A stretch of DNA of 64,000 nt from assembly GCF_001687365.1 (NCBI RefSeq), contig NZ_LGLV01000004.1:774540-838539 (forward strand). The letters are read 5' to 3'. Under the pieces are notes generated by a model. It made no database searches, was not told the origin of the DNA, and was given only the letters and a program-made list of their open reading frames with translations. This DNA is from Pararhizobium polonicum (lineage in GTDB: Bacteria; Pseudomonadota; Alphaproteobacteria; Rhizobiales; Rhizobiaceae). Positions 1 to 9,942 of this stretch are shown in pieces (position 1 is the first letter of the stretch; each line of letters opens with the position of its first letter). The position numbers and the translations under genes are program-made.

Positions 1-1691
1 CCTGATATCATTGCCAGATGTTCGACGATCGGCCCGAGCGCCAGCGCCGGGAAGAAGGTGAGACCGCCGACGATCAGGATGACACCGCAGAGCAGGCCGA
101 CAAACAGCGGGCCATGGGTCGGAAAGGTCCCGGCCGAGGCGGGCACGGTCTTCTTCATCACCAGCGAGCCGGCGATGGCAAGTGCCGGAATGATCACGAG
201 GAAACGGCCCATCAGCATGGCGATGCCGATGGTGATATTGTACCAGGGCGTGTTGCCGCTAAGACCGCCGAAGGCCGAGCCGTTGTTGGCGGCAGCCGAC
301 GTATAGGCATAGAGGATTTCCGAGAAACCATGCGGTCCCGGATTTCCGATAGACGCCACGCCGGTCGGCAGAATGACGGCGATCGCCGTGAAGATCAGCA
401 TGGCCGTCGGCAGGATGAGGATGGCGAGAACGGCCATCTTGACCTCCTTGGCCTCGATCTTCTTGCCGAGATATTCCGGCGTGCGGCCGACCATCAGGCC
501 CGCGACGAAAACGGTCAGGATGACGAACATCAGGATACCGTAGAAACCGGCGCCGACGCCGCCGACGATGACCTCGCCGAGTTCCATGTTGATCAGCGGG
601 ATGAGGCCGCCGAGCGCCGTGAACGAGCCGTGCATGGCATTGACCGCGCCGCAGGAGGCGGCCGTGGTGATGACCGCGAAAAGCGAGGAAAGCACGATGC
701 CGAAGCGGGCTTCCTTGCCCTCCATATTGCCGCCATCGATCCCCATGGCATGAACCAGCGGATTGCCGGCAGCTTCTGCCCAATAGGTGATCACGACACC
801 CGCGACGAATAGGACACCCATCGTCGCAAAGATCGCCCAGCCCTGGCGCTGGTTGCCGACCATGCGGCCGAAGACATTGGTGAAACCGGCGCCGATGGCG
901 AAGATCGCCACCATCTGGATGAGGTTGGAGATCGCATCCGGATTTTCGAAGGGATGGGCGGAGTTGGCGTTGAAGAAACCGCCGCCATTGGTGCCGAGCA
1001 TCTTGATCGCCAGTTGCGAGGCGACCGGGCCGAGCGCGATGGTTTGCTGCGCCCCCTCGATCGTCGTTGCCGTCACATAGGCGCCAAGCGTCTGCGGCAC
1101 GCCGAGATAGACGAAGACGACCGTCAGCACGATAGAGATCGGCAGGAGGATGTAGAGCGTAGCCCGGGTCATATCGACCCAGAAATTGCCGATCGACTTG
1201 CCGGAGGCGCGTGCGAAACCGCGAATGAGAGCGACGGCGATGGCCATGCCAGTTGCCGCCGAGGCAAAATTCTGGACCGTCAGACCGGCCATCTGCACGA
1301 GATAGGACATCGTGCTTTCGCCACCGTAGTTCTGCCAGTTGGTGTTGGTCACGAAGCTGGTGGCGGTGTTGAAGGAAAGCTCGGAGCCAACGGCCGTCAT
1401 CCCGGCGGGATTGAACGGCAGAGCCCCCTGAAACCGCTGCAACGCATAGAGAACGACGAAGCCGGCAAGATTGAACATCAGCAGGGCGAACACATAGCTC
1501 GTCCAGTGCTGCTCCTCCTTTTCGCTGGTGCCGGAAAGCCGGTAGAGTCCGCGCTCGACCGGAACGAGGAGCGGCGACAGGAGTGTGCGCTCACCGCCAA
1601 AGACGCGCGTCATATAGGCGCCGAGTGGCTTGACGAGCAAAATGACGATCCCGCAGAAGATGAGGATCTGGATCCATCCGTTGAGTGTCAT
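1..1691 (-). CDS. kdpA: KdpA, potassium-transporting ATPase K+-binding subunit (3' end cut by window edge)
   Basis: Reading leftwards from an ATG at 1689-1691 gives a continuous frame of 563 codons that runs off the window edge. It starts [10 protein letters not shown] and contains family-typical stretches such as [33 protein letters not shown] and [19 protein letters not shown], which form the selectivity-filter regions of this KtrB/TrkH-like subunit. KdpA is the polytopic inner-membrane channel subunit of the high-affinity KdpFABC K+ pump. The last visible residues ([14 protein letters not shown]) are close to the usual C-terminus, so only a few codons are missing. kdpB and kdpC should follow to the left, outside the window. 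kdpF and another tiny peptide precede it, which supports one operon induced by K+ limitation. Confidence 0.95.
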   Translation of the reverse strand, partial: MTLNGWIQILIFCGIVILLVKPLGAYMTRVFGGERTLLSPLLVPVERGLYRLSGTSEKEEQHWTSYVFALLMFNLAGFVVLYALQRFQGALPFNPAGMTAVGSELSFNTATSFVTNTNWQNYGGESTMSYLVQMAGLTVQNFASAATGMAIAVALIRGFARASGKSIGNFWVDMTRATLYILLPISIVLTVVFVYLGVPQTLGAYVTATTIEGAQQTIALGPVASQLAIKMLGTNGGGFFNANSAHPFENPDAISNLIQMVAIFAIGAGFTNVFGRMVGNQRQGWAIFATMGVLFVAGVVITYWAEAAGNPLVHAMGIDGGNMEGKEARFGIVLSSLFAVITTAASCGAVNAMHGSFTALGGLIPLINMELGEVIVGGVGAGFYGILMFVILTVFVAGLMVGRTPEYLGKKIEAKEVKMAVLAILILPTAMLIFTAIAVILPTGVASIGNPGPHGFSEILYAYTSAAANNGSAFGGLSGNTPWYNITIGIAMLMGRFLVIIPALAIAGSLVMKKTVPASAGTFPTHGPLFVGLLCGVILIVGGLTFFPALALGPIVEHLAMIS

Positions 1692-1718
1692 GGCAATCAC
1701 TTTCCGAACCTGGCGTGT

Positions 1719-1808
1719 TTAGAAACGCTCAGGGCGAATGAGGGCGTAGGTCAGATAGACAAGGAGAAACACGGTCACGCCGCCTCCGAGCACATAATCG
1801 ACAAGCAT
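1719..1808 (-). CDS. kdpF: KdpF small membrane subunit
   Basis: A 29-codon frame, MLVDYVLGGGVTVFLLVYLT then YALIRPERF, encodes one hydrophobic helix with the short polar tail typical of KdpF, the peptide that stabilises the KdpABC complex. It lies 27 bp upstream of kdpA on the same strand. The ATG at 1808 is preferred over the in-frame ATG at 1817 because an AAGGA sits about 7 nt upstream of 1808 but directly abuts 1817. Identification rests on position and the single-helix pattern. Confidence 0.85.
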   Translation of the reverse strand: MLVDYVLGGGVTVFLLVYLTYALIRPERF

Positions 1809-1826
1809 TTTCTGCATCCTTCGAAT

Positions 1827-1910
1827 TTAAAGACGGTCGCAGGCCCTGGTATAAGCAAACGACAGCGCGAAAAACAAAACGCCGATCCCGATCAAGACAA
1901 TATCCATCAT
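1827..1910 (-). CDS. Small single-helix membrane peptide at the head of the kdp operon
   Basis: A 27-codon frame, MMDIVLIGIGVLFFALSFAY then TRACDRL, starts at 1910 (an alternative ATG is at 1907). AAGGAG lies about 10 nt upstream. It is one transmembrane segment followed by a short basic/acidic tail ending RACDRL. It precedes kdpF by 18 bp on the same strand, so it is most likely the first gene of the kdp transcript. Its role is unknown; an auxiliary Kdp peptide or a leader peptide are the obvious options. It is too short for automatic gene callers, and the evidence is the good start context, composition and operon position. Confidence 0.6.
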   Translation of the reverse strand: MMDIVLIGIGVLFFALSFAYTRACDRL

Positions 1911-2399
1911 CGATCCAGGCTCCTTCTGTTGAGTTTCATCTTTCCCTCTTCTTCAAGGGAGGGAGGCGACGCGAAAGAGACCCGTTCGAACCTGCTCGAC
2001 ACAAGATCCCGGGTCTGAACTCCATGCTTAGTATGCCGCCAAACAGCATAAGGGTTCGAGACGGGCGGCCAGGCAGAGATATAAAAATCTCATAGGAATT
2101 TCGAAACGTTAGAACGGGGTCGAAAGGGACATCTGCGAGCGAGTCCGCCCTGATATTTCTTCCTATGGTAGAAGTCAGTCTACACTTTGCTTGCGGTTTG
2201 AATAGATGCCCGCCGGTGAACGTCTTTCCAAAAGCTGCAATCGATCCCTCATCATGTATCGTTGGGAATACCCATCCATGTTTTATTGTGTTTCTCTATT
2301 CCTACACTCTCTCCGCAAAGCAACGCGAGAACGCTTGTCCGGCTTGACTTTTGGAGTGACCAAATCCAGTGATCATCTGTGCATTGTTGGGGAAACTGC
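1911..2399. promoter_or_regulatory. Divergent promoter region between the kdp operon and the FecR/TPR gene
   Basis: This 489-bp gene-free stretch separates the two divergent operons and should contain both promoters. The AT-rich portion 2080-2340 is the likeliest promoter zone. I see no convincing KdpE-type operator or riboswitch. Short open frames here lack start context and look spurious. Confidence 0.4.
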
Positions 2400-5300
2400 A
2401 TGAAATACGCATCCGCGGGGATTGCCTTGGGAGCGCTCTGTCTCGCCATACCGGCGCAGGCCGAGCCTTTGCCGCGCCCATCTCCCGCCGCCGGATCGGT
2501 CATTGCCCGCAAATCCGGCGAGGAAGTGCGTTTCGTCGATATTTCCGGCTGGCGTTATGTCGATCTGAAGCAGGACCTCTTGAGCGGCGACGTACTGCGC
2601 ACCAACGCCACCGGCCAGCTCGCCGTCCTCTTCTCCGATCGCACCCAGGTCCGGCTTGGCCGCAACACCTCGCTTCTCGTCAAGCAGATGGGCGGCGGCG
2701 ATACCGGGCTCGAGCTGCAATCCGGCACGATCTGGGCCCGGGCCGAGCGTGGCGGCCAGGGCGTGGTGATCGATACGCCGGCGGCCGCAGCCGCCATCCG
2801 TGGCACCGACTGGACAATGACGGTTGGGCCCGACGGCAAGACCTCGCTGATCGTGCTGGAAGGACTGGTCGAACTCAGCAACGCCTATGGCAGCGTCAAG
2901 GTCGCGCAAGGTGAGGGTGCGGTCGCCGCGATCGGCAAGGCCCCCTCGAAGATCGTCATTGCCAAGCCGAAGGACAGGGAACAGATGCTGTTCAACCTGT
3001 CGCTGCGCACCGCATTCCAGTGGATGCCGGCAACGCCGCTGATCGTGCCGCAGATGCGCACGGAACGGCGCCGTATCGAGGCTACGGCACCCGGCGCCCG
3101 CTCGGCGGAGGACTGGCTGAGCCTGTCGGAAATCTATCTGGCTCTTGATGGCAAGGAAAAGGCGAAGGCAGCGCTCGATGAGGCACGGGTACGCGGCCTG
3201 GGCGCCTCTCAGACCGCGCGTGCCGACCTGATCGACGCCCTGATCGCCGGTTCGGAAAATCGCTATCGGGACGCAGCCGTGCTGTTTGACAAAGCCCGGC
3301 CACGGCTCGACGCCAAGCGCGGCGCGATTGCCGCCTATGGCGGCTATTTCGCGCGATCGCTTGCCGATCCCAACCATGCAGAGGAACCGCCCCGGCTCGC
3401 CAATAGCGGCTACGGCGCCATGGCGAAAGCCTGGACCGCCGGTTTTCGCCAGGACATCCCGGCAGCCATTGCTTCCATCAGGGAGGGCGAGCGCAATACA
3501 CCCGGCGATCCGGCCTTGCCGGCCGCGCGCGCCCTGCTCGGCATTCTTCTTGCCGATGAAAAGCAGGTTGTCGACGGGTTTGAACGGGCTTTGGCGATCG
3601 ACCCCGAAGATCCGACCGGACTGGAAGCACGGGCCAACTACAAGCTCTATATCCTGAACGACCGGCAGGGCGCTCTCGACGATCTGAACCGGGCATTGAA
3701 AACCGCACCCGGCTTCAGCTCCATCTGGAATACGATCGGGCTTGTGCATAGCGCCCGCGATGCCAACAGGGAAGCAGAGGCTGCCTACAAGAAAGCGATC
3801 GAACTCGATCCGCTCGATCCCGTCAGCCATGCCAATCTCGCCTTTCTCTATCTCGTCGAGATGCGCATGACGGAGGCCAAGCGCGAGATAGATGAGGCAT
3901 TGAGGGTCGATCCATCCTTTGATATCGCGCTGGTGGCGCGCGGCCGTTACCACCTGCAGACCGGCGAGATGGATAAGGCGGTGGAAGACCTGCTGGCTGG
4001 CTCGACCGCCAATCCCGGCTATTCGCAGGGACAATTGATGCTGGCGGCGGCCCATTACGAGAAGGGCGACCGCGTGCCCGCCGCCCAGGCGCTCGACAAT
4101 GCCGAGCGCCTCGATCCCACCGATCCCGTCATCCCGGTCGTCCGCACGGCCATTGCTATTGACGAGTATGACGCGGACGCCGCGATCCGCAATGCACAGG
4201 AAATCATGCGCCGGACGCGCGCGCGCGGCGGCGACTATGCTCCGCTCGGAGCCAACCAGCAGGCAGGCTCGACCCTGAACGACGCTTTCCGACTGCAGGG
4301 GCTGGATGCATGGGGGCAATATTACGGCGACGTGGTCTTCAATCCCTTCGCCGGATCGAGCTATATCGACCAGGCGGTGCGCGGCAGCGTCGATCCCTTC
4401 ATCGGCGCCTATAGCTATGATGGCAAGATCCTTGAAAACAGTACAAACGACTCATCCTATTCGTCGTTTATTCAAGGACTTCTCCTCGATCCTCATATGC
4501 TTGCCAGCCGGGACCGGGCCGCCAATCTCGTCCAGAGACCTTTTATCGAAGCATCCATCGGCGGTGGCCTTGTCTCCAACAACGGCGATCGGGGCTATAC
4601 CGGAGAAGCGGAACTTCGCGGATTTGGAAATACCATCTTTCCCGTCAGCGTCTATGGTACCTTGGCGTGGGAAACGACGCCGCAAAAACGCGATTATGAT
4701 ATCGTTGGCAGCCATTTCAATTCGGAAACCGAGCTTCTCTCCGGAAACGGTTATCTGACGGCCACACCGAGCCCCGATGATCGGTTCGTCTTTTATGCCA
4801 ATTATGCGCGAAACGACCTCTGGCTTGATGACAGCATCCTTTTTTCAACGTTGAAACGCACCAGAGACGTTTCTGCGGAGACGCTGAACCTGGGCGCCGC
4901 ATGGAGCCACACCATTGCCTATCACAACGTCGTCAACGCAGGCCTCTTCTATTCGTCCAGCCAGGCGCGAATTTTGGACAACAGCTTTCTTTTCGGGTTC
5001 CCGTTTCTCGACAGCACAATAGAAGGTGAAAAAACCAGCCTCGTTGCTGCCGTTAACCATTTATATGAGGACGGAAACCTGACCTTTCGCTATGGCCTTG
5101 AAGCCGGAACGCTGAAACTGAAGTCGCACTTGGTTTATGGCAATATATTGCCTCCAGAGGAGTTCTACGACATTTCCTCCACGGAAACGTCGCCTCTCGG
5201 CAAAGCGTATGCCTCCGTACTCGCCGAAATAACGCCGTCCTTGAAGGCAGAGGCCGCCGTGTTCGCCACCTACCTTGAGAGTGATGGCGACGCCATCAAC

Positions 5301-6014
5301 CGGCTGGATCCCCGTCTCGGGCTCGCCTGGAGCCCATTCGAGGGGCAATGGCTAAGAGCCGCCTATTTGCGTGAAGGTGCCGCCTCGGATACCCCCACGC
5401 TGGCGCCGGTCGGCGTACTTGGCATCCAGTCGAACCAGCTTGACCTTGCTATGGACGGCAAAGCCGATACCTACGCATTGCGATGGGATGGGGAGTGGAC
5501 CGACAATCTCTTCACATCGGTCGATTTTCAGCATCAGGAATTCGACTCCATTACAGCCAGCTTACCTTACACGATCAACACGATCGCTATTGACAAGGGG
5601 CGGCTGGATCGGGCCAGCGCGACGGCAAACCTGCTGCTCGGCCACGGCTTCGGTCTTTCGGCCACCGCTGCCATCAATGAATCCAGCGGCCACGGCACTG
5701 TCGTCGGCGACGCGTTCGAAGGCGCCCTGCCTTTCGTTCCCGACACGGCGGGGCGTGTTGCTCTGACCTGGGTCAACACCAACAACATCCGCGCAACGCT
5801 TGCGGCGAACTATACCGGCGACCGCCTCGACAATGCGGGAAGCCGTCTGAAAGACTATTGGACGCTGGACGCCAACCTAAAATGGGAATCCTTCGACAAG
5901 CGCGTGGAGGTCAACCTGTCGGGCTTCAATCTGCTGGATGAGGACTTTTATGTCGCCGAGGCCATTCCCGGCTGGGGGCCGACCTTCAAGGGGACGGTGA
6001 AAGTGCGCTTCTGA
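2400..6014 (+). CDS. FecR-domain / TPR / outer-membrane beta-barrel protein
   Basis: The 1204-residue product begins with a signal peptide (MKYASAGIALGALCLAIPAQ, cleavage near AQA-EP). Residues about 35-160 form a FecR-type domain (SGDVLRTNATGQLAVLFSDR, then IDTPAAAAAIRGTDW). A long helical TPR region follows at about 200-600 (AYKKAIELDPLDPVSHANLA is one clear repeat). About 620-1204 is rich in alternating aromatic strands and ends VKVRF, with the terminal Phe expected of an outer-membrane barrel. The start at 2400 is chosen over 2379 because the signal peptide begins there with GGGGAA upstream. Its stop overlaps the next start (TGATG), so it is translationally coupled to a CHASE2 cyclase. 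It probably forms an envelope sensor or assembly with that cyclase; ligand unknown. Confidence 0.85.
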   Translation: MKYASAGIALGALCLAIPAQAEPLPRPSPAAGSVIARKSGEEVRFVDISGWRYVDLKQDLLSGDVLRTNATGQLAVLFSDRTQVRLGRNTSLLVKQMGGGDTGLELQSGTIWARAERGGQGVVIDTPAAAAAIRGTDWTMTVGPDGKTSLIVLEGLVELSNAYGSVKVAQGEGAVAAIGKAPSKIVIAKPKDREQMLFNLSLRTAFQWMPATPLIVPQMRTERRRIEATAPGARSAEDWLSLSEIYLALDGKEKAKAALDEARVRGLGASQTARADLIDALIAGSENRYRDAAVLFDKARPRLDAKRGAIAAYGGYFARSLADPNHAEEPPRLANSGYGAMAKAWTAGFRQDIPAAIASIREGERNTPGDPALPAARALLGILLADEKQVVDGFERALAIDPEDPTGLEARANYKLYILNDRQGALDDLNRALKTAPGFSSIWNTIGLVHSARDANREAEAAYKKAIELDPLDPVSHANLAFLYLVEMRMTEAKREIDEALRVDPSFDIALVARGRYHLQTGEMDKAVEDLLAGSTANPGYSQGQLMLAAAHYEKGDRVPAAQALDNAERLDPTDPVIPVVRTAIAIDEYDADAAIRNAQEIMRRTRARGGDYAPLGANQQAGSTLNDAFRLQGLDAWGQYYGDVVFNPFAGSSYIDQAVRGSVDPFIGAYSYDGKILENSTNDSSYSSFIQGLLLDPHMLASRDRAANLVQRPFIEASIGGGLVSNNGDRGYTGEAELRGFGNTIFPVSVYGTLAWETTPQKRDYDIVGSHFNSETELLSGNGYLTATPSPDDRFVFYANYARNDLWLDDSILFSTLKRTRDVSAETLNLGAAWSHTIAYHNVVNAGLFYSSSQARILDNSFLFGFPFLDSTIEGEKTSLVAAVNHLYEDGNLTFRYGLEAGTLKLKSHLVYGNILPPEEFYDISSTETSPLGKAYASVLAEITPSLKAEAAVFATYLESDGDAINRLDPRLGLAWSPFEGQWLRAAYLREGAASDTPTLAPVGVLGIQSNQLDLAMDGKADTYALRWDGEWTDNLFTSVDFQHQEFDSITASLPYTINTIAIDKGRLDRASATANLLLGHGFGLSATAAINESSGHGTVVGDAFEGALPFVPDTAGRVALTWVNTNNIRATLAANYTGDRLDNAGSRLKDYWTLDANLKWESFDKRVEVNLSGFNLLDEDFYVAEAIPGWGPTFKGTVKVRF

Positions 6015-7999
6015 TGACAGCCATCAAAACGCGCCGCCCTTCAGCAATCGGCTTCCCGGGCGAGACGGCAGCCCGGCGCACGCAACGCCGCCGCCTGGGC
6101 CTCGTTGCACTCGCCGCATCCGTAACCGCCCTCCTCTCCCTGGCCTCGCTAACGCCCGCCTGGTCGCTGATCGAATTGCGCAACTTCGACTATCTCTCGA
6201 CCTTTTCTCCACCGCCCCGGCCGGAAGACGGGCCGGTTATCGTCGCCATAGACGAGCCCTCGATGGCCGAAATCGGTAGCCAGTGGCCATGGCCACGTGC
6301 GCTGCATGCCCGGCTGATCGAAGCCCTGCGCGACGCCGGGGCAAAGGCCATCGGCATCGATATCATCTTTGCCGAGCCTTCGGCTGCACCGGAGAACGAT
6401 GCCGCCCTTGCCGCGGTGCTGGGCACGGATGTCGTCCTGGCGGGCGACGAAACGCTGATCGAGACACCGCAGGCAGACCAGTTCGTCCGGACGGAGCCTT
6501 TGGACGCGTTTGCCGCGCGCGGGGCACGAACAGGCATCGCATCGGTGGCCTTGAGCGGTGACGGTACATTGCGGCAGGTACCGGCCTATGCCGACGGTTT
6601 TGCCGCGCAACTGGCGCAGACCGCCGGCCGCCGGCAGTCTCCCGTATCCGGCGTAGCCTTGCTGCAGACGTTTGGCCCGGCGCGGACCTATCCGACGGTG
6701 TCCTACTATCAGGCGCTTGAGCCCGGCCAGCTGCTGCCGGAGGGTTTCTTCCGTGACCGGATCGTCATCGTCGGCCTCAGCCTGCAGAACGCGCCAACCC
6801 TCAGGGCCGGCGGCGCCGATGCCTTCGCCACGCCGTTTACCGTTCACACAGGCCGTCTGGTAGCCGGCGCCGAACTGCAGGCAACGATCTTCGACAATAT
6901 CACCCATGATCTGTTCATCCGGAAGGCCGGGCATCCGGTAACAATCACCGCGATCGTGCTGGCTTCCGTGCTGGCGGCAGCCGCGGTGCTCCGATCGACG
7001 GGGTGGCGGACGGCGGCCCTGAGCCTCCCGATTCTGCTCTTCATCACTGCTGCAAGCTACGCGATGCTGCGGCTTGGCCATGTCTTCATCTCCCCGCTTG
7101 GCCCCACGCTCTCCTACCTGTCCATCGTCGCCGGTCAGTCGGCTTTCGACTATGCCGCCGAGCGGCGCGACCGCCGCGATATCACCCGGGCCTTTTCGCG
7201 TTATCTGTCGCCCGCTCTGGTCGAGCGCCTTGCCAACGACCCATCGCAGCTGAAGCTTGGCGGCGAGCGGCGGACGCTGACGATCCTGTTTTGCGACGTG
7301 CGCGGTTTCACCACGATTTCCGAGGCCCTGAAGGACGACCCCGAACAGCTGACGACGCTGATCAACCGGCTGCTGACGCCGCTTTCCGAGATCGTGCTGG
7401 AAAGCGGCGGCACCATCGACAAATATATCGGCGATTGCCTGATGGCGTTCTGGAACGCACCGCTCGACGACCCGCGCCATGCCAGCCACGCCGTCGGTGC
7501 GGCGCTTCGCATGCTGGATGCAATCGACCATCTGAATGCGGAGCTTGGCCAGGAAGCGGCAGCCCTTGGCACCGAGCCGCGAGTGCTGAAGATCGGCATC
7601 GGCATCAATACCGGCGATTGCGTCGTCGGCAATATGGGCTCGTCGCGCCGCTTCGACTATTCGGTGCTGGGGGATTGCGTCAATCTGGCCTCGCGCCTCG
7701 AAGGCGAATCGAAGAACTACGGGGTGCCTTTGCTGATCGGCGAACAGACGGCGCAGCTGAGCGCGCCGGATTTCAGGATCGCCGAACTGGACAGCATCAC
7801 AGTCAAGGGCCGTACGACGCTGTCGCCGATCTTTACGGTACTTCAGCCGGTCGAGGCGTTGGCGCTTGAAAGACACCGGCAGCTCATAGCAGCCAAATAT
7901 GCGGGGGAGCTGCACAGCAGCGATGCGGCTTTCGCAGAACTGGAACGCGCCATTCCGCAACTTGGCGGTTATTATCGCCTGCTGCGCCAGCGTTTGTGA
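6014..7999 (+). CDS. CHASE2-domain class III adenylate/guanylate cyclase
   Basis: The 661-residue protein has an N-terminal transmembrane helix (about 33-55), a periplasmic CHASE2 sensor domain (about 60-310, with DEPSMAEIGSQWPWPRALHA), a cluster of three helices (about 310-385) and a C-terminal class III nucleotide cyclase domain. The metal-binding aspartates are visible in LFCDVRGFTTIS and YIGDCLMAFW, and the transition-state loop in FDYSVLGDCVNLASRLE. This is the usual architecture of membrane cyclases making cAMP. The ATG at 6014 overlaps the stop of the FecR/TPR gene by one base, so the two are co-expressed and probably function as one signalling unit. cAMP rather than cGMP is inferred. 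Confidence 0.92.
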   Translation: MTAIKTRRPSAIGFPGETAARRTQRRRLGLVALAASVTALLSLASLTPAWSLIELRNFDYLSTFSPPPRPEDGPVIVAIDEPSMAEIGSQWPWPRALHARLIEALRDAGAKAIGIDIIFAEPSAAPENDAALAAVLGTDVVLAGDETLIETPQADQFVRTEPLDAFAARGARTGIASVALSGDGTLRQVPAYADGFAAQLAQTAGRRQSPVSGVALLQTFGPARTYPTVSYYQALEPGQLLPEGFFRDRIVIVGLSLQNAPTLRAGGADAFATPFTVHTGRLVAGAELQATIFDNITHDLFIRKAGHPVTITAIVLASVLAAAAVLRSTGWRTAALSLPILLFITAASYAMLRLGHVFISPLGPTLSYLSIVAGQSAFDYAAERRDRRDITRAFSRYLSPALVERLANDPSQLKLGGERRTLTILFCDVRGFTTISEALKDDPEQLTTLINRLLTPLSEIVLESGGTIDKYIGDCLMAFWNAPLDDPRHASHAVGAALRMLDAIDHLNAELGQEAAALGTEPRVLKIGIGINTGDCVVGNMGSSRRFDYSVLGDCVNLASRLEGESKNYGVPLLIGEQTAQLSAPDFRIAELDSITVKGRTTLSPIFTVLQPVEALALERHRQLIAAKYAGELHSSDAAFAELERAIPQLGGYYRLLRQRL

Positions 8000-8094
8000 G
8001 CCGGCGGCTGATACGCGTAGGCATTACCGGTTTCCGGCTGATTGAGCGTGCGAGCACGTAGGTCAGACAGTTTACCGGCCCGTGGGGGCAACGC

Positions 8095-8122
8095 AAAAAG
8101 GCGCCCCTGAGGACGCCTTTTT
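8095..8122 (+). terminator. Strong intrinsic terminator after the cyclase gene
   Basis: AAAAAGGCG at 8095-8103 pairs perfectly with CGCCTTTTT at 8114-8122 around a 10-nt loop, with A and T tracts on both sides, so it could work in both directions. It lies about 95 bp after the cyclase stop and just before the left att repeat, and so marks the end of the native left flank. Confidence 0.85.
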
Positions 8123-8142
8123 GAAGCTGAGTATCTTTAAGT

Positions 8143-8165
8143 TTTTGGTTGCGGGGGCAGGATTT
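8143..8165. repeat. attL: left 23-bp direct repeat of the tRNA-fMet 3' end
   Basis: The segment containing GGTTGCGGGGGCAGGATTT, preceded by TTTT, is identical over 23 bp to 63768-63790, which covers the last 20 nt of tRNA-fMet and three 3'-flanking bases. The sequences diverge immediately on either side. No tRNA body is attached here, as expected for the displaced 3' end left when an element integrates into a tRNA gene. Confidence 0.9.
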
Positions 8166-8205
8166 CATCTTAACTTGCGATGTTCAAAGCCAGCGGATCC
8201 ATTGC

Positions 8206-9771
8206 TTATGCTTCTGGATGCCGAGAACCGGATGGGCCTATTTCGTAGTGCTGCGTAGAGTCGGCATCGTAGACCAGCTTCAGCTCTCCCTTGAAATAAT
8301 TGCTATCGCGGCCGCCCACAGCTTCGAGCGCCGATCCGACCTGGTAATGAACAGCCTCCAGCGACCCTGTGAGATTGGGATTGAAGCGGTAGTCGGCCTT
8401 GACCTGCAGATAAGCTCCAGTCCATGCCGGCCCCCTACCCGCTGTGCCAGCGACGGGAACGCTTGGTAGGGTGTAGATGGCGTCCTGTGTCGTCTGGCGC
8501 CAGAGCAGTCCGACCCCAGCCATTAAGGTCAGGTCTTCTGCCGGCTGAATGGTGACCGATGGTTTGATGTGAACGAGGTTGGCGTATCCGGTGTGACCGC
8601 CGAGCGAGAAATAGAAGCCATTCGGAAACAGCGGATTGAATGTGCCGAGCGTGCCGTCAGTTGCGGCTCGGTCGCCCGATGCCACATCGAACTGCAGGCC
8701 GATCCGTGGTGACCAAGTGAGATCCTCTAAGGTGTAGCCGGTCCTCGCACCCACGGCCCAGGCCAGGATATTGGCTGAGCCGACCTTGCCAACCTGTCCC
8801 ATCGCTTCCGCATCCCAGTCGAAACCGGCATATTTGCCGGCCGATCGGATATCGAAAACGTGCCTTTCCTCTTCACCCGACGCGGAGAGAAAGGTTGCGT
8901 CCTGGCGCCGATAAAGCGCGTAATAGGCGGAGGCCTCGATCTCTGGCGAGAGCTGCCACTCCACACGGCCCCCGCTGAACATTGCGCCGCCGCTCGATCG
9001 ATCATCGAAAGGATCGTCATTGCGATACTGAACAGGCTGGCTTACAAGACCATAGAAGCGCCATGCATTCGTCTCCCATCCGGCCCAAATCCCATCGAAA
9101 GACTGGCGGACATTCGGCCCATCGCGCGTCGAAACGAACCGCTCCAGGTCAAACGCGAAGTCCTGGCGGCCGACCCTTGCCCTGAACGTTCCGGCGTCGG
9201 CCCCCTGCGAATAGCCGATGAATGCTTGCCGAAGGTCAAACCGGTTTGCGTCGTTAGGGCCGACCACCGTCTTGTCGAACGCACGCACATCCTCGAACTG
9301 CGTGAACAATTGCCAGTTTTCATTCAAGTGAGCATCGATATGGAACTGCGCGCGCTGTAACCAGTATGAGTCTCTGGGGTTCGCAGGCACGGTTTCGAAA
9401 GCCGGTGCATCACTGACTTCGAAGATCTCACGTAGATTGAACCCTAACGAGATGTAGCTGTCGGGATTGGAGGGAAACAACGGAATGTATTTGAGACTAT
9501 CCAGCGGCTCAGTCCGCAGTTTCGGATCCGCGAGAAGCGACCAGTCCTCCTGCGACCGGTCGGCTTTTATCAAGGGCCTCTTCTGCTCCAAAAGAAGATC
9601 ATCCGCCGCCAGGGCTGACCGGTAGTCCCATTGAGCAAAGGCGAGGGCGGCAAGCGTAAGCAGGAGTGACTGCGCGTACGGAGCGGATCGAAGGCAAAAC
9701 GCCAATGATATACCGGGAATGACGTATTTCTTCTGGCCGATCATCGGCTCTCTTTCGGGCTTTCGCCACAT
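8206..9771 (-). CDS. Alginate-export-family outer-membrane beta-barrel protein
   Basis: The protein of about 521 residues has an N-terminal hydrophobic leader (SLLLTLAALAFAQ region, ending near SALAADD). A barrel-like sequence rich in alternating aromatic residues follows, with ISLGFNLREIFEVSDAPAFE, then RVGRQDFAFDLERFVSTRDG and FDGIWAGWETNAWRFYGLVS. These motifs are typical of the Alginate_exp (AlgE-like) porin family, found in many bacteria without alginate synthesis. No alginate genes are nearby, so it may be a general anion or sugar-acid porin. The start is uncertain (9771 or the in-frame ATG at 9744, which has AAGAGAG upstream). It is the first gene inside the left island boundary. Confidence 0.75.
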   Translation of the reverse strand: MWRKPEREPMIGQKKYVIPGISLAFCLRSAPYAQSLLLTLAALAFAQWDYRSALAADDLLLEQKRPLIKADRSQEDWSLLADPKLRTEPLDSLKYIPLFPSNPDSYISLGFNLREIFEVSDAPAFETVPANPRDSYWLQRAQFHIDAHLNENWQLFTQFEDVRAFDKTVVGPNDANRFDLRQAFIGYSQGADAGTFRARVGRQDFAFDLERFVSTRDGPNVRQSFDGIWAGWETNAWRFYGLVSQPVQYRNDDPFDDRSSGGAMFSGGRVEWQLSPEIEASAYYALYRRQDATFLSASGEEERHVFDIRSAGKYAGFDWDAEAMGQVGKVGSANILAWAVGARTGYTLEDLTWSPRIGLQFDVASGDRAATDGTLGTFNPLFPNGFYFSLGGHTGYANLVHIKPSVTIQPAEDLTLMAGVGLLWRQTTQDAIYTLPSVPVAGTAGRGPAWTGAYLQVKADYRFNPNLTGSLEAVHYQVGSALEAVGGRDSNYFKGELKLVYDADSTQHYEIGPSGSRHPEA

Positions 9772-9942
9772 GGCAACGTCCTATGTCGTCTTTTGTGGGT
9801 GATCGCGGCCAACCACCACTAATCAGGCGAAGCACGGGGCGCACGCGGCGATCCCAGCTACCTATATCGACCGCCTGAAGGTGGGATCCCGTACCCGACG
9901 GGTTGGTTTATGGGTGAAATCGTTTTGGATTCGTTCGCGAGG

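Noticed and set aside
18..2018. Long plus-strand open frames opposite kdpA (18-812, 954-2018)
   Set aside because: They are antisense shadows of GC-rich kdpA; the products are Arg/Asp/His-rich with no fold signature, while the minus strand gives a textbook KdpA.
2373..4319. 648-codon minus-strand frame opposite the FecR/TPR gene
   Set aside because: Low-complexity composition and no ribosome site; the plus strand encodes a coherent signal peptide, FecR domain and TPRs.
6149..7960. 603-codon minus-strand frame opposite the cyclase
   Set aside because: Mirror frame of the cyclase coding strand with no recognisable motif.
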